Below, in pieces: positions 36,560 to 49,485 of a stretch of 64,000 bases of DNA. The translations under genes and the position numbers were made by a program. Each line of letters starts with the position of its first letter. Positions within the stretch are counted from its first letter, which is position 1. Below the pieces are notes generated by a model that saw only the letters and a program-made list of their open reading frames with translations, was not told the DNA's origin and did no database searches. This DNA comes from Cardiocondyla obscurior (taxonomy: Eukaryota > Arthropoda > Insecta > Hymenoptera > Formicidae): the NCBI RefSeq assembly GCF_019399895.1, contig NC_091887.1, positions 1,488,001-1,552,000 on the forward strand, written 5' to 3'.

Positions 36560-38210
36560 CCGTTTCGCCCGGTGATTCGTGCTCGTAGAGCTGCCGCCGC
36601 TGCCCCGAGGAAAAACTGCGACACGGTTTTTCGGCCAATGGGGTTCTCCCTGGAAGTTCAAGGCCATTCTCAAAGATAGCTGCGGCACGAGGGACCGGTG
36701 AGAGGGGGATAGGAGAGCAGGCGGGCTTTTTTGTTTTCCAGCGCTCTTCTGGCACTGCTATGAGGATGAGGACGACCGACAGACCGACAGACCCCGGGCT
36801 GCTGCCCCCGGCCATACGTCTCGTTCCTCCCCGGCGCCAGATCGTTTTTTGGTCATCCGCTTCTCCGCCGGTGACATCGACGCACCTCGGCATTTTTTTC
36901 GCCTTCTGATTGGGGACGAGTTCGAACGAGAGAGACTACCCCCATCTCTCGAATCGGAAAGCTGGTCGTTCAAATGATTTACCGCACGATTTCATGAATA
37001 TATTCGGCTAATTCGAACGTCGGGGGTACGCGGAATGCACGACTCGAAAAAGTAATGAAAGTATATTGTCCATGCGTCCACGACGCAGCCCAATTTAAAT
37101 TATGATATCTGAAAAAGCGTTTGATTGAACTTTATTTACAGATTATCAGAGATTGATACTAAGAACTAACATTATGTTATATGTTTTTTTTTTAATTATT
37201 ACATATTAAGTTATCAAGTTTAAAATTTAATTATTTCTAGCAGCTAGAAGAATTTTAAATGTTCTCCAATTGTATATATTTCCTCTGCTATAAAATATTT
37301 CACATTAATAATATTTCTAATATTTTGTAGGAATCAGTCAAAAAATGGACCGTGAAAAATCTTGAAAAATCCTCCCAACGACTTATTCAATGGCGCCCGG
37401 TTGATCAGCCATGTTGTCTTAAACGAGCAAAGCGAAAAGGAACACGGGGGACGGACCGAAGCAATGTAGCAAGAAATCATGAAACGGAGTAAAAGGATGG
37501 GGACAGAGATTAATGAGAAACGAATCTAGCAGAGGAAAGAACGACGAGAGAAGGTCGACTTGAATCGAAAACCACGGTAGCGTGAATAAACAGTCTTCTA
37601 GCGGATATATATATAACATTGAACGAGACGCGAGGGAGAAAGAAGAAGATAGGCAGCTGTCGCGAATTATATGAAGAATCAGAATTCAATTTTGCCAGAA
37701 ATCACATCTGCGACAATCCCGAGCGTTCGCCGTAAAATCGTCGCGAGAAGTTCGTCGTTTTTACGCGAAAATGACACAACACGCGTTTGTGCCATTCTCA
37801 TATCTGCGCGCAGCTCGACATTCGAAATCAAAGGCGCTAGGAAAAAAAAATAAACCTTGTTTTATTCGCGCGTTACGCATGTTCCTGATAAACTAAATAC
37901 AGTATCGGACGTAAAAGAAAAAAAGGACAAAAGCAGACCGCGACACGGCGATTCGACCATTTTCGCGCGGGGTAACGATAACGCTGTGTTTCGGTGTTGC
38001 GGCCGGACCTCATGCATAATTAATTAAATGGATATGCGCTTTCGATTGCAGGCGAGCGGCAGCGCGAGCGTGCACACGAAACGGAAGGCCAAGCCTTCCA
38101 CTCCTCCCAGGGGGTTGGCTCGCCTCATTTAGAAAATGAAATTGCGGGCCCGCGAGGAGGGGGCGTGCTCCCTCCTCGACCCGTGCATGCGCACCTCGCT
38201 CACCTCTCAT
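36560..38210. other. Non-coding stretch
   Basis: GC-rich sequence (to about 36900) is followed by AT-rich sequence (37100-37350) and then mixed sequence. No splice-supported coding exon was found. The 189-codon minus-strand frame over 36324-36893 is judged a by-product of GC content. Confidence 0.35.
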
Positions 38211-38217
38211 CCCTCAC

Positions 38218-38395
38218 CTAGGTGTAGCGGAGGACCGGGGTTTCGATCCTCCGCAGGACTTCTCGGTGGCCCCGCGACTCCTCGTGCTACGGGGAAAATG
38301 GTGGCGCTTTTTACGTGGTATCGCATCGACTCCGCCGCTTCGCGCTTTAAAACGGACGGTACTTTGCTTATTGCCATTAATCGCGCGTTCAGCAT
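38218..38395 (-). CDS. Weak candidate first coding exon
   Basis: From an ATG at 38395 the minus strand stays open for 59 codons plus one base to CACCTAG|GTGAGG. A second donor-like GAGAG|GTGAGC lies 14 bases further on. The peptide begins MLNARLMAISKVPSVLKRE and is basic, with a proline-rich end. The candidate lies upstream, in transcription order, of the 32.7-kb exon, so it could be an alternative first exon of the same gene. However, its end phase (1) differs from that exon's phase 0, so the two could not join the same downstream exon in the same frame. No homolog is recognised. GC-rich sequence makes chance openness likely. Confidence 0.18.
38227..38254. repeat. Perfect 8-bp inverted repeat
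   Basis: GCGGAGGA and TCCTCCGC are separated by 12 bases. The loop contains GGTTTCGA, which superficially recalls a tRNA T-loop, but no tRNA body is present. Confidence 0.7.
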
Positions 38396-38588
38396 GCCTA
38401 TTTTTCTCCCCTCGCGCGGACTCGCCGCGGGGCAACAATCGCGGTTCACGTTTCTTTCTCTGTTCACGTAGACATATTTTCGCGCCGAGGATCAATTCCT
38501 GCGTCGCGTAATTTTACTTCTAAATTATATTTAATTAAAATTACAGTCGTAGTTTTACAAGATATTTACATTATTTTTCTGTTTGCAG

Positions 38589-40260
38589 TGTTATTTCGAG
38601 ACTGTTACTTGGACGCGCGTCTTATAAAGGCCGGATTAATATTGAGGAAGCATTACGATTTCATAAATTGGCCGGCGATCTAAGTAGGTGAAATTTAAAA
38701 GTTGAATTTGATTGGCACGATAAGAGCGGCGACATGGTTGCATTCTGTAATTCTGAGAGAAGGGGGTGGATAATCCGGCCGTGCGGCGCTCCAGGAGGTG
38801 CGGAGGATAACGGAAAGCGGCCATGCGCGTCCGACTGCCATCGCGGAATCCTGCCCCTCCCAGCGTCTGTGACGTCGGAGGATAGGTCAGAGGTCGATCT
38901 CACGGAAGAAGGCACTGACCACACCTGTCCTCGAGATAGCATGCGAATTCATAACTCCGAGGCCTCGTATCTGCGGAAGACGAAAGTAGCTTGGAATCAA
39001 GACACGCTCACCGAAAAGTAAAGACGAGAAGGAAAATTAGTGAAAAGAAAAAGATTAAAAAAAAAAAGAGAGAAAAAATCCTCACTGTAAAGGAAAACGA
39101 AGCGCTCGCCAAGTCTGTCGCTTCGTGAAATGCAATTTCGCAAGAGTCTTGAAAGCGGAGCACTCGCAAGGGAAAAGAAAGAAGGCGGGTAATCGGAAAC
39201 CGTGTCTCGGTCGCGCGGCGAACGAGTAGCCGCTTCTCGCGGAGGGACAAGGACGTTGGCGCGAGTGCAACCCCAGCGAGGGGACCAAATACGTAGGTCG
39301 TTCGCGAGAAGGACAATCGGTCGTGCATCTTGCAGACGCAAGACGCGGGAGATCTCCGCGCGGAGACGGGAAACGCGGAATAAGGAGGAGATACCTCAGT
39401 CCGACTGACTGTAACGAGACGACCGAAGAGGAAGAGAGAGAGAAGAAGAAGAAGATGGAGAACCGTCCGGAGAGAAATTAATGAAAAATATCAAGATACG
39501 GAGGAGGAAAGAAGCGCGAGAGCTGAAACATAGATCGTGCCTCGCAGTAAGAGAAGGACAGCCGGGTGGCTGAACGGCGCGGTAGAACGGTGAGGGAAAA
39601 CGACGAGGAAGAGCGAGCGACCGGTGAGGGATCGCGAGGAAAAGAGAGGGCCAGCTCCGATGAGTAGTCGATGAGGAAGGCTTGCCACTGTCGGAGCACT
39701 CCGAGAGAGGCGTTACCAACGGTTGTGCTTCTCATTGGTCGGGTACAGAACGTTCTGGGTGCCACCCATCGCAGGCGCAAGCAGAAAAAATGCGGTCCCC
39801 TCCACGTGGAGGAAAGCGCGCGGGCAAGGAGTCGAGAGGTGGATGATAGAGATGATCTCATAAACGCGGCGCGTGAAAGAGCGGGACGGAAGACGGAGGT
39901 AGCGACGGAGGAGGCGAACCAGACGGGGGATGAGGTGGAGGAGACGAGAGCGAAGAAGCCGGACAGGAGCTGGTCCCGAGCGCAGGATGGCGAGTCCTTG
40001 CACGCGTTTGGCAACCCCGCCCGGAGGGTTGACTCCCCGGGTACCACCGGCTCTTGGATGCCGCCATCACGGCATCCAAGAAACCCCCTTACACCCTCCT
40101 ACCTCTCCCGCGACCTCCCAGCCCCTTCCCGCAACCCCCGCGATTGCCGCCAAAGAGGATTCGCGAGACGCGAGCGAGACCCTGGATCTTATCCCTCCTG
40201 GTTTTTGAGACGGGTCCTACGGCGAGATGGAATGTATTTTTTCGAAAAATACAATTTAAT
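38589..40260 (+). other. Candidate 5' exon of the 39-41 kb gene
   Basis: A strong acceptor (TTATTTTTCTGTTTGCAG) ends at 38588, and the next strong plus-strand donor is at 40261. The interval may be one long exon or several; no other convincing donor was seen. The part from 39000 to 40250 is purine- and GC-rich and contains the 11-bp hairpin at 40053-40080. Overlapping long frames on both strands over 39478-40264 are explained by composition. Confidence 0.25.
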
Positions 40261-41106
40261 GTAAGTAGATGAAATTCTTGTCAAACTTGATTAAATGTGA
40301 TTTTATTTTAACATCAGCGAACGAACGTATTGTGAATTAAACACCGATTTTTCTCGCGGAAAAATTATATTATTTTACCAATGTTCGATGTATGAAAAAC
40401 GACTAGGAGATAATCAAAAGCGGGATGTTTTAATATTTATTGATTCGCGCTGATGTTACTTTGTAAAATATTACAATATGTGTTTCAGGTCGGAGATTAA
40501 AAATCTTAAACTTGTAAAAAAGCAACACAGAAATGTATTTACCGAACGTCTACCTAAGGACGAGCTCGAGGAATGTTACGAGGTATTCTAAATTTATTTT
40601 TAAACACTTCACGAACATATGTATGTATGTGGGCTCGCAAACGCGAGCTATCAAGACCATGCAAAACATCCAGCAATTTTTTGTCCTAAAAATTCGAGGA
40701 CACTGAAACATCGCGTTATTATGATATTCAACCTAGTTACTCTTCCTTGTATTTAAAATACAATTTTCGAATAATATAAAAATCGAAAGCAAGAAATTTA
40801 TTTCAATCAATTAAACTGGACTATTCGAATAAAATTCTGAAGTGTTTAACTCGCTATTTAATCGCATATCAGGAATTAGTTTTAAGGTTTTTATCGATAT
40901 TAATTTCTTTAAGAATCAAATTAAAGATAAATTAAGATACTGATGCAGGTACATTTAGAAATAATTAATAATAATTAGTATTATTAATTTATTTTAACCA
41001 AAAGGACTATTATTTCAATTTAAATTAAATTTTCAGATGAAATTCGCTATGAAGACATCAGTCGGCTGAAGCAGAAAATGTCAGAAGCTGCACCAAGAAA
41101 ATAATA
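39671..41106 (+). CDS. Candidate small spliced protein-coding gene, product unknown
   Basis: A strong donor (TTTAAT|GTAAGT) at 40261 and a good acceptor (TGTTTCAG) ending at 40488 define a 228-bp intron. Joining the exons creates ATG across the junction, followed by an open, lysine/glutamate-rich frame (SEIKNLKLVKKQHRNVFTER, then LPKDELEECYE). It runs to a weak donor GAG|GTATTC at 40583, or to a stop at 40591 if unspliced. An acceptor TTTTCAG at 41036 follows. Spliced in phase 0 it adds ten codons and stops at about 41069. A different phase would give a 21-codon charged frame ending APRK at about 41106. The upstream exon is also open in this frame from an ATG at 39671 (about 196 codons, low complexity), so either the junction ATG or 39671 could be the start. 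An AATAAA at about 41632 could serve polyadenylation. No family is recognised. Confidence 0.28.
40053..40080. repeat. Perfect 11-bp hairpin with 6-base loop
   Basis: CTTGGATGCCG and CGGCATCCAAG flank the loop CCATCA. It lies inside the candidate 5' exon, so in RNA it would form a stable stem 180 bases upstream of the 40261 donor and the junction ATG. This is too short for a microRNA precursor. Confidence 0.8.
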
Positions 41107-42240
41107 ACGTGGCAATTGGCTGAATAATAATCGCCTTAGAATCGTTACATTCACCACCGTGTGCATCTACGCGGCGACTCCACGTCTCTCCCACGTGCAC
41201 GCTGTCGCTCTCGGTAATTACGGCGCATCGCGATCGCGACCTCGCCTTTTCCTTAAAGGTGTTGCGAGCGTGGAATTTTCTTTAAAGCCGCGGCACGGCT
41301 TTCCCGCAGTACGGAAAGGGCGTTGACAATGTCAATGACACGGCCGAGCGTTAGGAAATAGCGATCACACGCACCGTTGTGCAACATCGACATCGGGATG
41401 CAGAGACTTCTCGACGACGACGACAAGCGTCTTATCCCAAATTAAAGCAGCATCGGTAAATTAAGAGATAGCGTTTTCTACTACTCTGTTTAAGACCTAT
41501 AAAGTTCATCGAGACCTGTCCAAACGCTGCACCGCCGTGACGGTAACGCTTTCTATCGATTAGCGCGTGCCAGAGTTCCAATAATCCGCATTATTTTTAT
41601 TAAATAACTTAACAAGCGAGATTACACTCCAATAAATAACGCCTAGTGTATCAAATGAGAAGGATATCACAACGTGGAACATCTACTTTAATATAGAAAT
41701 ATATAATCGGTCGCGCAAAAATTCTGTTGGCACTGAGTCAAGTTGCATTCATTATATAAAACGAAATATGATATTCTTTTTTTTTTCTTTTTTTTTTTCT
41801 TTGCTTCGACTAGCGGAATCGAAATCGAACGCACGAGTTATAAGTTACAGATTTAAAGTTGGTCGTTGGTTTCTTGCCCCGTCGCCTTTCCAAAAGGAGA
41901 CGCGGGACAATTTCCTCCTATCTCGCCGCACCGCTCGTTTTTTAATCGGCGTTCTCAAAGCCCGTGACGAAAAGGCGGCCACTGATGTTACGAATCCGAT
42001 TTTCACGCCGAAGTCATATAGCTGATCGTCGGCGATTCGAGATCTAGGTAAACCGTTTCAGGATCCGATCAGATGAATTAACTGTCACCCATCATGTTTC
42101 GACTCGATTAACGGTGCGAAGTGGATTTGAGGAAATTAATTTCGAGCGAAGAGAGAAGGCGTTTTCTCGCGCCTCGACGTTTTCGACGATGCCACGTGCA
42201 ATAGGAATAGGAAAAAAAAAAGATAAAAAAAGAAGAAAAT

Positions 42241-42369
42241 CGGCATGTCCGAGAAGTTGACCTCCGCGACTTGTGCCTCGACGATAGGCGTGTAATTCAG
42301 CAGCGAGCGAACCAATTCGGGCGTAATGCGAGCACGGGGACCGCCAGGGGGAGAATTAAGCATAGTCAT
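42241..42369 (-). other. Short protein-like open frame of unknown status
   Basis: From an ATG at 42369, 43 codons read MTMLNSPPGGPRARITPELV, then RSLLNYTPIVEAQVAEVNFS and DMP, with balanced composition. The frame then enters a T-rich tract coding for phenylalanine and leucine. No convincing donor or acceptor lies at its borders and no family is recognised. It could be a terminal or first exon whose border I missed, a gene fragment, or chance. Confidence 0.2.
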
Positions 42370-45300
42370 ATTCGCAATTAGAACGCGGTCTAAGTTCTCT
42401 CGTTTGCGGATTTTGCCACGTAATCTTTCGCGCCCGGTCTTCTCGCCCCTTCTCCCCTTTGCCCCTCACCCCCTACCGGCTGTCCTTTCTCCCTTGCACG
42501 GTGGAGAATCCCTTTTTCCCCGTGACTCGGGATTTTTCTCACTCTCGAGATGATCGTTAAACGAGCGATCCGCCTTATCATACATCTCGATGAAACCGCA
42601 TAAACGCTCGATAGACGTTTCTCTTAATTACCGTCGGATTCATATCGTCTCCGTTACATTTTTGCGGTTTACATTCGGGTTTTTTTTTTTTTTTTTTTCA
42701 CCGTCTGCCACGTCGCGTATGCAATTTTCGAAATCCTGCCGAGTCACTTAAACTTATAAAAATGACGAAAGACGTATAAAAATGTCATTATGCTTCCCCT
42801 TTAACTCGCGAGGGGCAATCAAGCGTACCGTGAATAATATTAATGAAGGTCGCGGATTAATTTCGTTCTTGTTACGGAATTATGCGAATTATTTAAAAAG
42901 AGAATCGGGAATCAGGCGGGGACGCGCGAACAAGAACCCCCATTCCTTTTCGTAATCCAATGGATAAAATTCGCAAATTACTCGCGAAGGCGAGGGGCGA
43001 GATGTTGCACCGGCGATTATCAAACTACTTTATTGCCCGTTCCTCGCGCGCGCGGAGAATCGAAAAGTAATCCCATTTCAGCGGGAAGTAGTCGAAACGA
43101 GGAAGGCGAATAAATTGTAGGAATGCGCCGTACGGTCCGGAGAGAGAAAGACTTAATGCCAAGACAATTTTTCGAAAACGCGTCAGGCGAACGAATAACG
43201 TTGTCCGGCCGATTTAAAATTCCGGCGGCATAAAAACCGAGAGGGTTAAGGGAGGAGAAACGAGGGAAGGAAGGAAGGAACAAAATCGTTTTGTAGCTAC
43301 GAACAGTAGCAGTATCCTTTCGACCGAAGGATCCGCCCTCCGCCCTGCGTCGCCCGCTGTCTCTCTCTCCGTTTTTTTTTTTTTTCCCCTATTTTTTCTT
43401 CCTTTTTTCAGCACATCTCCGGTGTGCGCCTCGTTTCTTTTCGTCGCTCCTTAAATTCATCCTTGCCTCGGCCGCGCGGTAGTAAAAGCGCGCGCACGGG
43501 TGCTTTACGAGTGTGAATAGACGGCCGTCCAATTATGCGGCTTAATTTAAATGGGATAATTGCGTCCAGAAGCGGCGTCCCGCATTATGCCAGCGCTCGG
43601 ATATACACCCGCGTACTGCAGTATGCGTGAGGGTGTGTTTTGCGAGGCTAGTATGCGCGCGTACATGTAATTGGATCGCTTAGAATATTCTTTCGGCTCC
43701 GGCCAGCTTCCGTACGCCACGACAATCGCGGCCCCGGCTTCGCCGCGCGAACGTAACCCTCGAGATAATGAGAGGCTTCCCCTCCCGCGCGATATTACCT
43801 CCTCGCATCGCTCACGGAGCCCCTGAATAAACTGTCCCGAATCGGAATTAAAGTGAACCGCTGCGTTAAGCCGGCGCTAACTAAGTCGAGTCAAAAGTGC
43901 GAAAAAATATAGAAGCGTCTTGGGTAAAAATCTGTCGCCGTGATTTTATCATTTTGTTAAGAGAGAAAGAAAGAAAAAGATAGAGGGAAGGAGGGAGGAA
44001 AAAAAAATTGTATATCAAAGTTATAGGGATTCCTTCCCGATTTTTGGTTGGATCGCGTCGTGGAATGTCAAGATCGCCACAATCCGCTGCTGGTCCGCCG
44101 ATGGTATGTCTGGACAGCCCGAAGAAGCCTCGTGCATTTTTCAGGATCCAGAAGGGCTCCGAGGGCGTACCTTTCGGCATGATCCGTAAAGGGCTTCCTG
44201 GAAAGTCACGGCTAGGACACCCGTGCGCGCGTTCCACGGAAGGTGGGCTTTATTATCGCGAGAGGCAGCGCGCGAGACGATCGCGATACGAGCTAGGCAT
44301 TCGCTAATTATGTAATTATGAGAAACAGAAACCTCGATACGTATCATCGGGCGTCTCTTTCAGATTATGATAATTACGGTCTCTGTAGATCGAGAGAGCG
44401 CCGACTTAAATTGTTGGCGCACGTGATTGGCAAGAAAGAAATTAATTTAGCAAATTATTACTTTAATAATTTCCACAGCAGCTAATTATATAAATTATTA
44501 TTGAGAGTGCACGCGAGGGTTTCGACACGTGAATGTAAATCTACGTCGGACGGGTCCTTTCTGAAATGCGCCGATCAACGATAGTCATCCTGGCTTTCGG
44601 CGTTCCGGCAAACATTGCTCGACGATGATTCCACGTGTAGCACCAATTACCAATTGCAGCGGCTTAATGCAATCAACGAATTGACGCCAATGTCGCGGTC
44701 GACTGCTTTCCCACAAAGTTTCGAGCGGAAGATCGACCCAATTACGGGTTAAAGCGATAATTGGTAAATTTATCGCCGGCGTGACTCCGTCGCCACGCCG
44801 GTCAAGCGATCCTCTCCATTGGCCTGAGACGAGCTATTAATTGTCTAATTATCGTTAATGCTGACCCTCCGACAAATCGCCATCCCCCATCCCATCCCAG
44901 ACGCGATTCCCTCTACGGGGCATTCGGCTCCGTACAAACACAAATGCCATTACGTATTAAGACCTCTATTAATTAATTAACAAGTACGAAGTATAAACGC
45001 TTTAACGAGACGATAAAAAAAAATAAAAGACGCTCTAAAACATTTAATATAAAGGCACTCTAAAGATGTCGCATTAGTTTTCAATAACGTTAATTTGAAA
45101 AGACATAAAAAAGAAAAGAAAAAAAAAAAAGGAGCACGCGACTGGACTTGAAAGATGCATACGAGACTGAATCCAAGCTGGAGTCCGTCCCGCTAATACT
45201 TAGCGTACGAAAAGTATCGCGGAACGGTCGCTAATTGGCTAATGAACGTACGGATGATTGGTACGAATGAGTCACGGTAATCGATCCCGGGGCTGTAAAA

Positions 45301-48300
45301 CCACCTGAGTATTCCCTCGCATCCCGCACGGGCGGGAATGCCACTCGGCCCGCCACCGACAATCGAAGAACCCACTCGGCGTTATAAATTCTAGATAGGC
45401 GAATTAGAAATGCTAATTTCCGTCTGGAAGTAAGATGATTGGTTTTTGCAACTCCTCGCGTCCGGGCTCTCCGGGAACTTTACCTCGCGCTCGTACCAAA
45501 TTAGTCGTACGGTCGCAGTACGAAAGTCCGCGAACGAAAGTGGACTTGATAGAGAAAGAAAGAGGCGCGAGAGGAAGAAGAAAAAAGAAAAGGAAAAAAA
45601 AAAAAAAGAAAGAGCGGACGACAAGGGGGCGAGAAAGCGAAAGGGAGAAAAGAGATCGCAAAGGAGGAGGAACGTGGAGTGGAAAAAGGAAGCTTCTTCG
45701 CGGCCTCTTGCGAACATCACAAAGCACCCGACCGCAACCGACTCGTACCCACCCTTTTGCTTTATTTCATTTCGTTTTTAATTCCTCCCAATTCCGCCAC
45801 TGTCAAGTCTCACCGGCGAGGACGAAAAACGCGGAGACGCGTCACAGGACCCTTTCCCAGCTTACCTTCCGCGCGCCTGTTAATCGCTAATTCGACTCAA
45901 AGCCGCGTTTACGCTCGGTACTTATCACGCGACATTTTTACATTATCGTTGTCGCGTAACGTCTGTGTTAAATTGGCGCGAATGCAGCGTGTATGCGCAA
46001 GAATGCAAACCTGATGTAACGACATCAAGAGGGTCCTTTAAGACGGGATACAAATTTTCCTCCTTCGAGTTCCTCCCGTTTAATCAGCCACTTTTTTTCC
46101 TCCTGGCCTGCGCAAATGAAAATTTTAAGAAGAATTAATAAAAACCGCGGCGGACGGAAGGAAGAACAGCGGAAATAGAATAGAACGAGCAAGAAAATTT
46201 ATCTATAATTAGCACTCGGTGATTAATATCCAAGCGCGCAGACGAAATTAATGAGTGGGCTTGTTAAACGCGGCGACTAATATCAACTTCTCAATTAGCA
46301 AATTTTTCCGGCCACGCTTGCTTGACCGCGTCTAATTTCTTTCGGGGCCCGTAATAATCCGGTTACCCGGAAGAAAGCCGCGTAATAGAAAGTACGCTGT
46401 AACGAAAAGTATAAATCTTTATTAATCGCTCCGAGCGAATTTTATGAACTAATCTGTCGAGCGCGGGTCTATATATGGAGGCCGCCAATCAGCCAAGCAA
46501 TTACTCCCGGCGTATTGAAATTTCCTTTTACGGTCCTACGGTCAAAAGCCGTCGGACTTTGAAGCTGCTTTGCGTAATTCCCGCGGCGTATCGAGAGCGT
46601 CCGAAAAAAATAAAAAAAAAAAATGTCTTTGGCGTAATTTCGAAAAAACGCAGAAGACGAAGGAGTCGCGGCAGACTACGAGAATACCCCCCCGTTCTTC
46701 CTGCGCCGTAGACGTAGTACTAATGTCATTATAATGGCCCGTCAAGTCGGCCGGTCATCTGTCTCGAAATTACCAAAAATAAAGGATTCGCTCGCAAGTC
46801 CATTCGCGAGGAGCGGATGAATCCTTCTATCGGCTGGAATTTCACGCCTCTCGGGCCCATTCTGGAAATTACGGGACACGCGACCGGCAAAAAAGCTCCG
46901 CGCGATAAGATAGCGAGCGTGCATTTCGGATGTCGAGGGGGGCATTAACATCCCCGAGAGTAACGGGGGGCGCGAGGAAACGGAATTCTCAGAGGAGTCG
47001 AGCCGCGCGGGGACAGGGATCCTCGTGAGGTATTAACGAGTTTTTAATGGATGTCCTTCCGCGCGCTTTTCCAACTCGCTTTCTCGGCCCGACGTTATCC
47101 GCTCTTCGGAAAAGTCGGCCGTGTGCGTCGAAAACGAATTCTCCTTTAAGAGCGGCGGATTACGAGGGCACGCGCTTTCGGCGGCGGACGAGGTGGGCAT
47201 TTACGTTTCGTATACGTCAAACCGAGCCTGTTTCGACAACTGTTATCGATGTGCGCGTGCAACGATCGGCTAAAACCCCCGGGGCGAGGGAGCTCGCCCG
47301 CTCCTCGCTCCGGCCCCGAAATGCCCAATCGCTTATTGGGCCACCTTCCGCGGGCCAAAAAGTTCATCGGTGGACATATCTTTCTCCCTGCCCTTTTCTC
47401 CACATGTCCCTCGGCCCGTTCGCCGTTCGTGGAACGTTTCCAATTCGCGTCGCGGCGATTTTTTGTAATTAATCTTCAGACCGCGCAAAGGAAGAACGCG
47501 AAGTCGAAGAGAGAGGGGACACGGAGGGGAGGAGGAGATCCAGGGAGACACGATGCCTGGAATAAACGAACGGGTAAATAAAAGTAAGGAAGGAAGAGAG
47601 AACGAGGGATGGTGAGAGGCAGCGGGGCAACGTGCGAGCGGATGAACGAAGAGGGAAAAGGGAGAGATCGTGCGCGAGGGTGAGAGGGCAGGACGAAGAC
47701 GGGAGCGCGGAGACCAGTCTGCCGCGGTGTATCCGCTTTTTGCGGGCGTCAGATGACAGTCGCTTATTTACCGGAGCTTCGCGGCCATCTTGCTGCGATC
47801 CGAGTTAAGGAGGAGGCCCGGCGCGCGTAAGGAAAAAATAAAAAAAAAAAGAAAGAAATAAAGAAAGAAAGAAAAAGAAACACGAGAAAAAGGAAGGCGA
47901 GCGGTTTAAAGCCGGGCGATGAATATGGACTCGGTTAGGGAATTAATCGATCGTGCGCCGATGCCCGCGAGGATCCCGAACAAGGAGTAACGACAAGGAC
48001 GACAGTTGGCGGGAGGAAGAAAATTGCGCCGATGGTACAGGGAAGAGTCCCGGGAATAAATGCGCTTCTTCGATGCGAGCGAGCCGTGGAGGCGATAGAT
48101 ACCCCGACGAAGGAAAGAAAAAAAATATAAAAAATAAAATTAATTAATAAATAAAAATGCGAGTGAAATCGCGAAGATTCCTCGACGTCGGTTTACGTTC
48201 CGCGGAAACAAGACGGGGGAGGAGGATGGGAGGGCACGGATTTCCGGGGTACAGGACGTCCAGGCGCCTCGCGATCCGCTTAATGAGGCACCCGTGGCTA

Positions 48301-49323
48301 CCGCGGCTCCGCGCTCATTAACCGGAATAAGGGCCGAGGGTTATTCAATTAACGAACCACAAACGCGAATAAATTAATTACGCCGGCGGGCGCGCGCGTC
48401 TCCGGGATAGATGAGAGTGCACGATGTGTCTATGAAGAGGAGGGCATCGCGGAGGGAAGGCCAAGGTAGCCGGCGATTCCCCGCCGTGGGCCCCCACCTG
48501 GTTTAATTACGGCCTCTCGCTAACACGTTTCTATTTCTCGCAGCCAGTATACCGTTTGCCACTTCAAAAGGCTCGCGTACGTTTAAAGGAGCCTCATTAT
48601 TGTTCTCATACTTTTTTCTATCGCGTTAGTTCCGCGGACTCCGCCTCGCTCCGAGGTAATTTCTCGAAGCAGAGGCGCACGATAGGATAAGGAGGCGAGC
48701 AGTTTTCCATTACCATATACAGTTGTTTTTAGTATTTATGTAATTACGCCGACTAGTATTAACGATACGATCAGCTGTCGAGATATGCGTGGATATAAAT
48801 ATTATTTAAAACAAAAAATGATTTTTTTTTTCTTTTTTTTTTTTTTAATTAAAATGAGTTCTTCAATCTTCTTTAATATTATAAAAATAAAGCTACATTT
48901 TTTATTGCTGCTTTACGCATAGACTTATTAATTAACGCGTGAAAGGGCCGGATGTAGAAGTTTATTAGAAATTGCATTTCTCTCGCGAGATTTGGTATGT
49001 CGTTTGGTATTATATATCGTTTGGTATCTATCAAAGTGGAAAATAAATAATAGTTAGATACGTGCGCCTAATTCAAGAACACGGGCTTGATTTATCATTA
49101 AAACGCTGCGGCTGAACACCATCGCGTTAGCTAGATATGAGAGAGAGATATACAAACGTCGAAGAGGAGCGAGGAGAAAATAGGACACCCCCGGCGGCGG
49201 TGTATTTAGGATACATCCTGTCATTTGTCATTTCAAGGGTTTGCGCTTGACTTGTCAGCGATTCTCCCCATTGTCTACGCCACAGAGATAGTTTTGTCCT
49301 CGAGAAAGAGATTAGTGACACTC

Positions 49324-49485
49324 ATGCATCGCGCGAGAGCCGTGCCGAGGCTCCGAAATCGTGGTGATCGGACCGCACCGTTGAATCCGGACGACCCTCG
49401 CCTTCAAAGCAGAAAGAAATTCGCCGAGTTCAAGAGTGAATGGCGACCCGGCTACGCCTCCGCGACGTCCGATTTAATTCGGTAA
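49324..49485 (+). other. Short open frame followed by an A-rich, AATAAA-containing tail
   Basis: A 53-codon frame starts MHRARAVPRLRNRGDRTAPL and ends GYASATSDLIR. Its stop lies within TAAATAAA and is followed by about 45 bases of A-rich sequence with repeated AATAAA-like motifs. This resembles the end of a transcript or of a retroposed copy, but no upstream exon or target-site duplication was found. Confidence 0.18.

Noticed and set aside
36324..36893. 189-codon minus-strand frame over copy 2 of the duplicated block
   Set aside because: The homologous copy 1 has stops in the same frame, so there is no sign of protein-level constraint.
38227..38254. Possible tRNA 3' half (GGTTTCGATCC)
   Set aside because: It is part of an 8-bp inverted repeat and no tRNA cloverleaf can be built upstream.
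39478..40047. 189-codon minus-strand frame
   Set aside because: It is antisense to the purine-rich candidate exon, rich in serine/leucine/arginine, and has no splice context.
44008..44307. Overlapping plus and minus frames of about 100 codons
   Set aside because: Both strands are open, no motif is recognisable and splice signals at the borders are absent.
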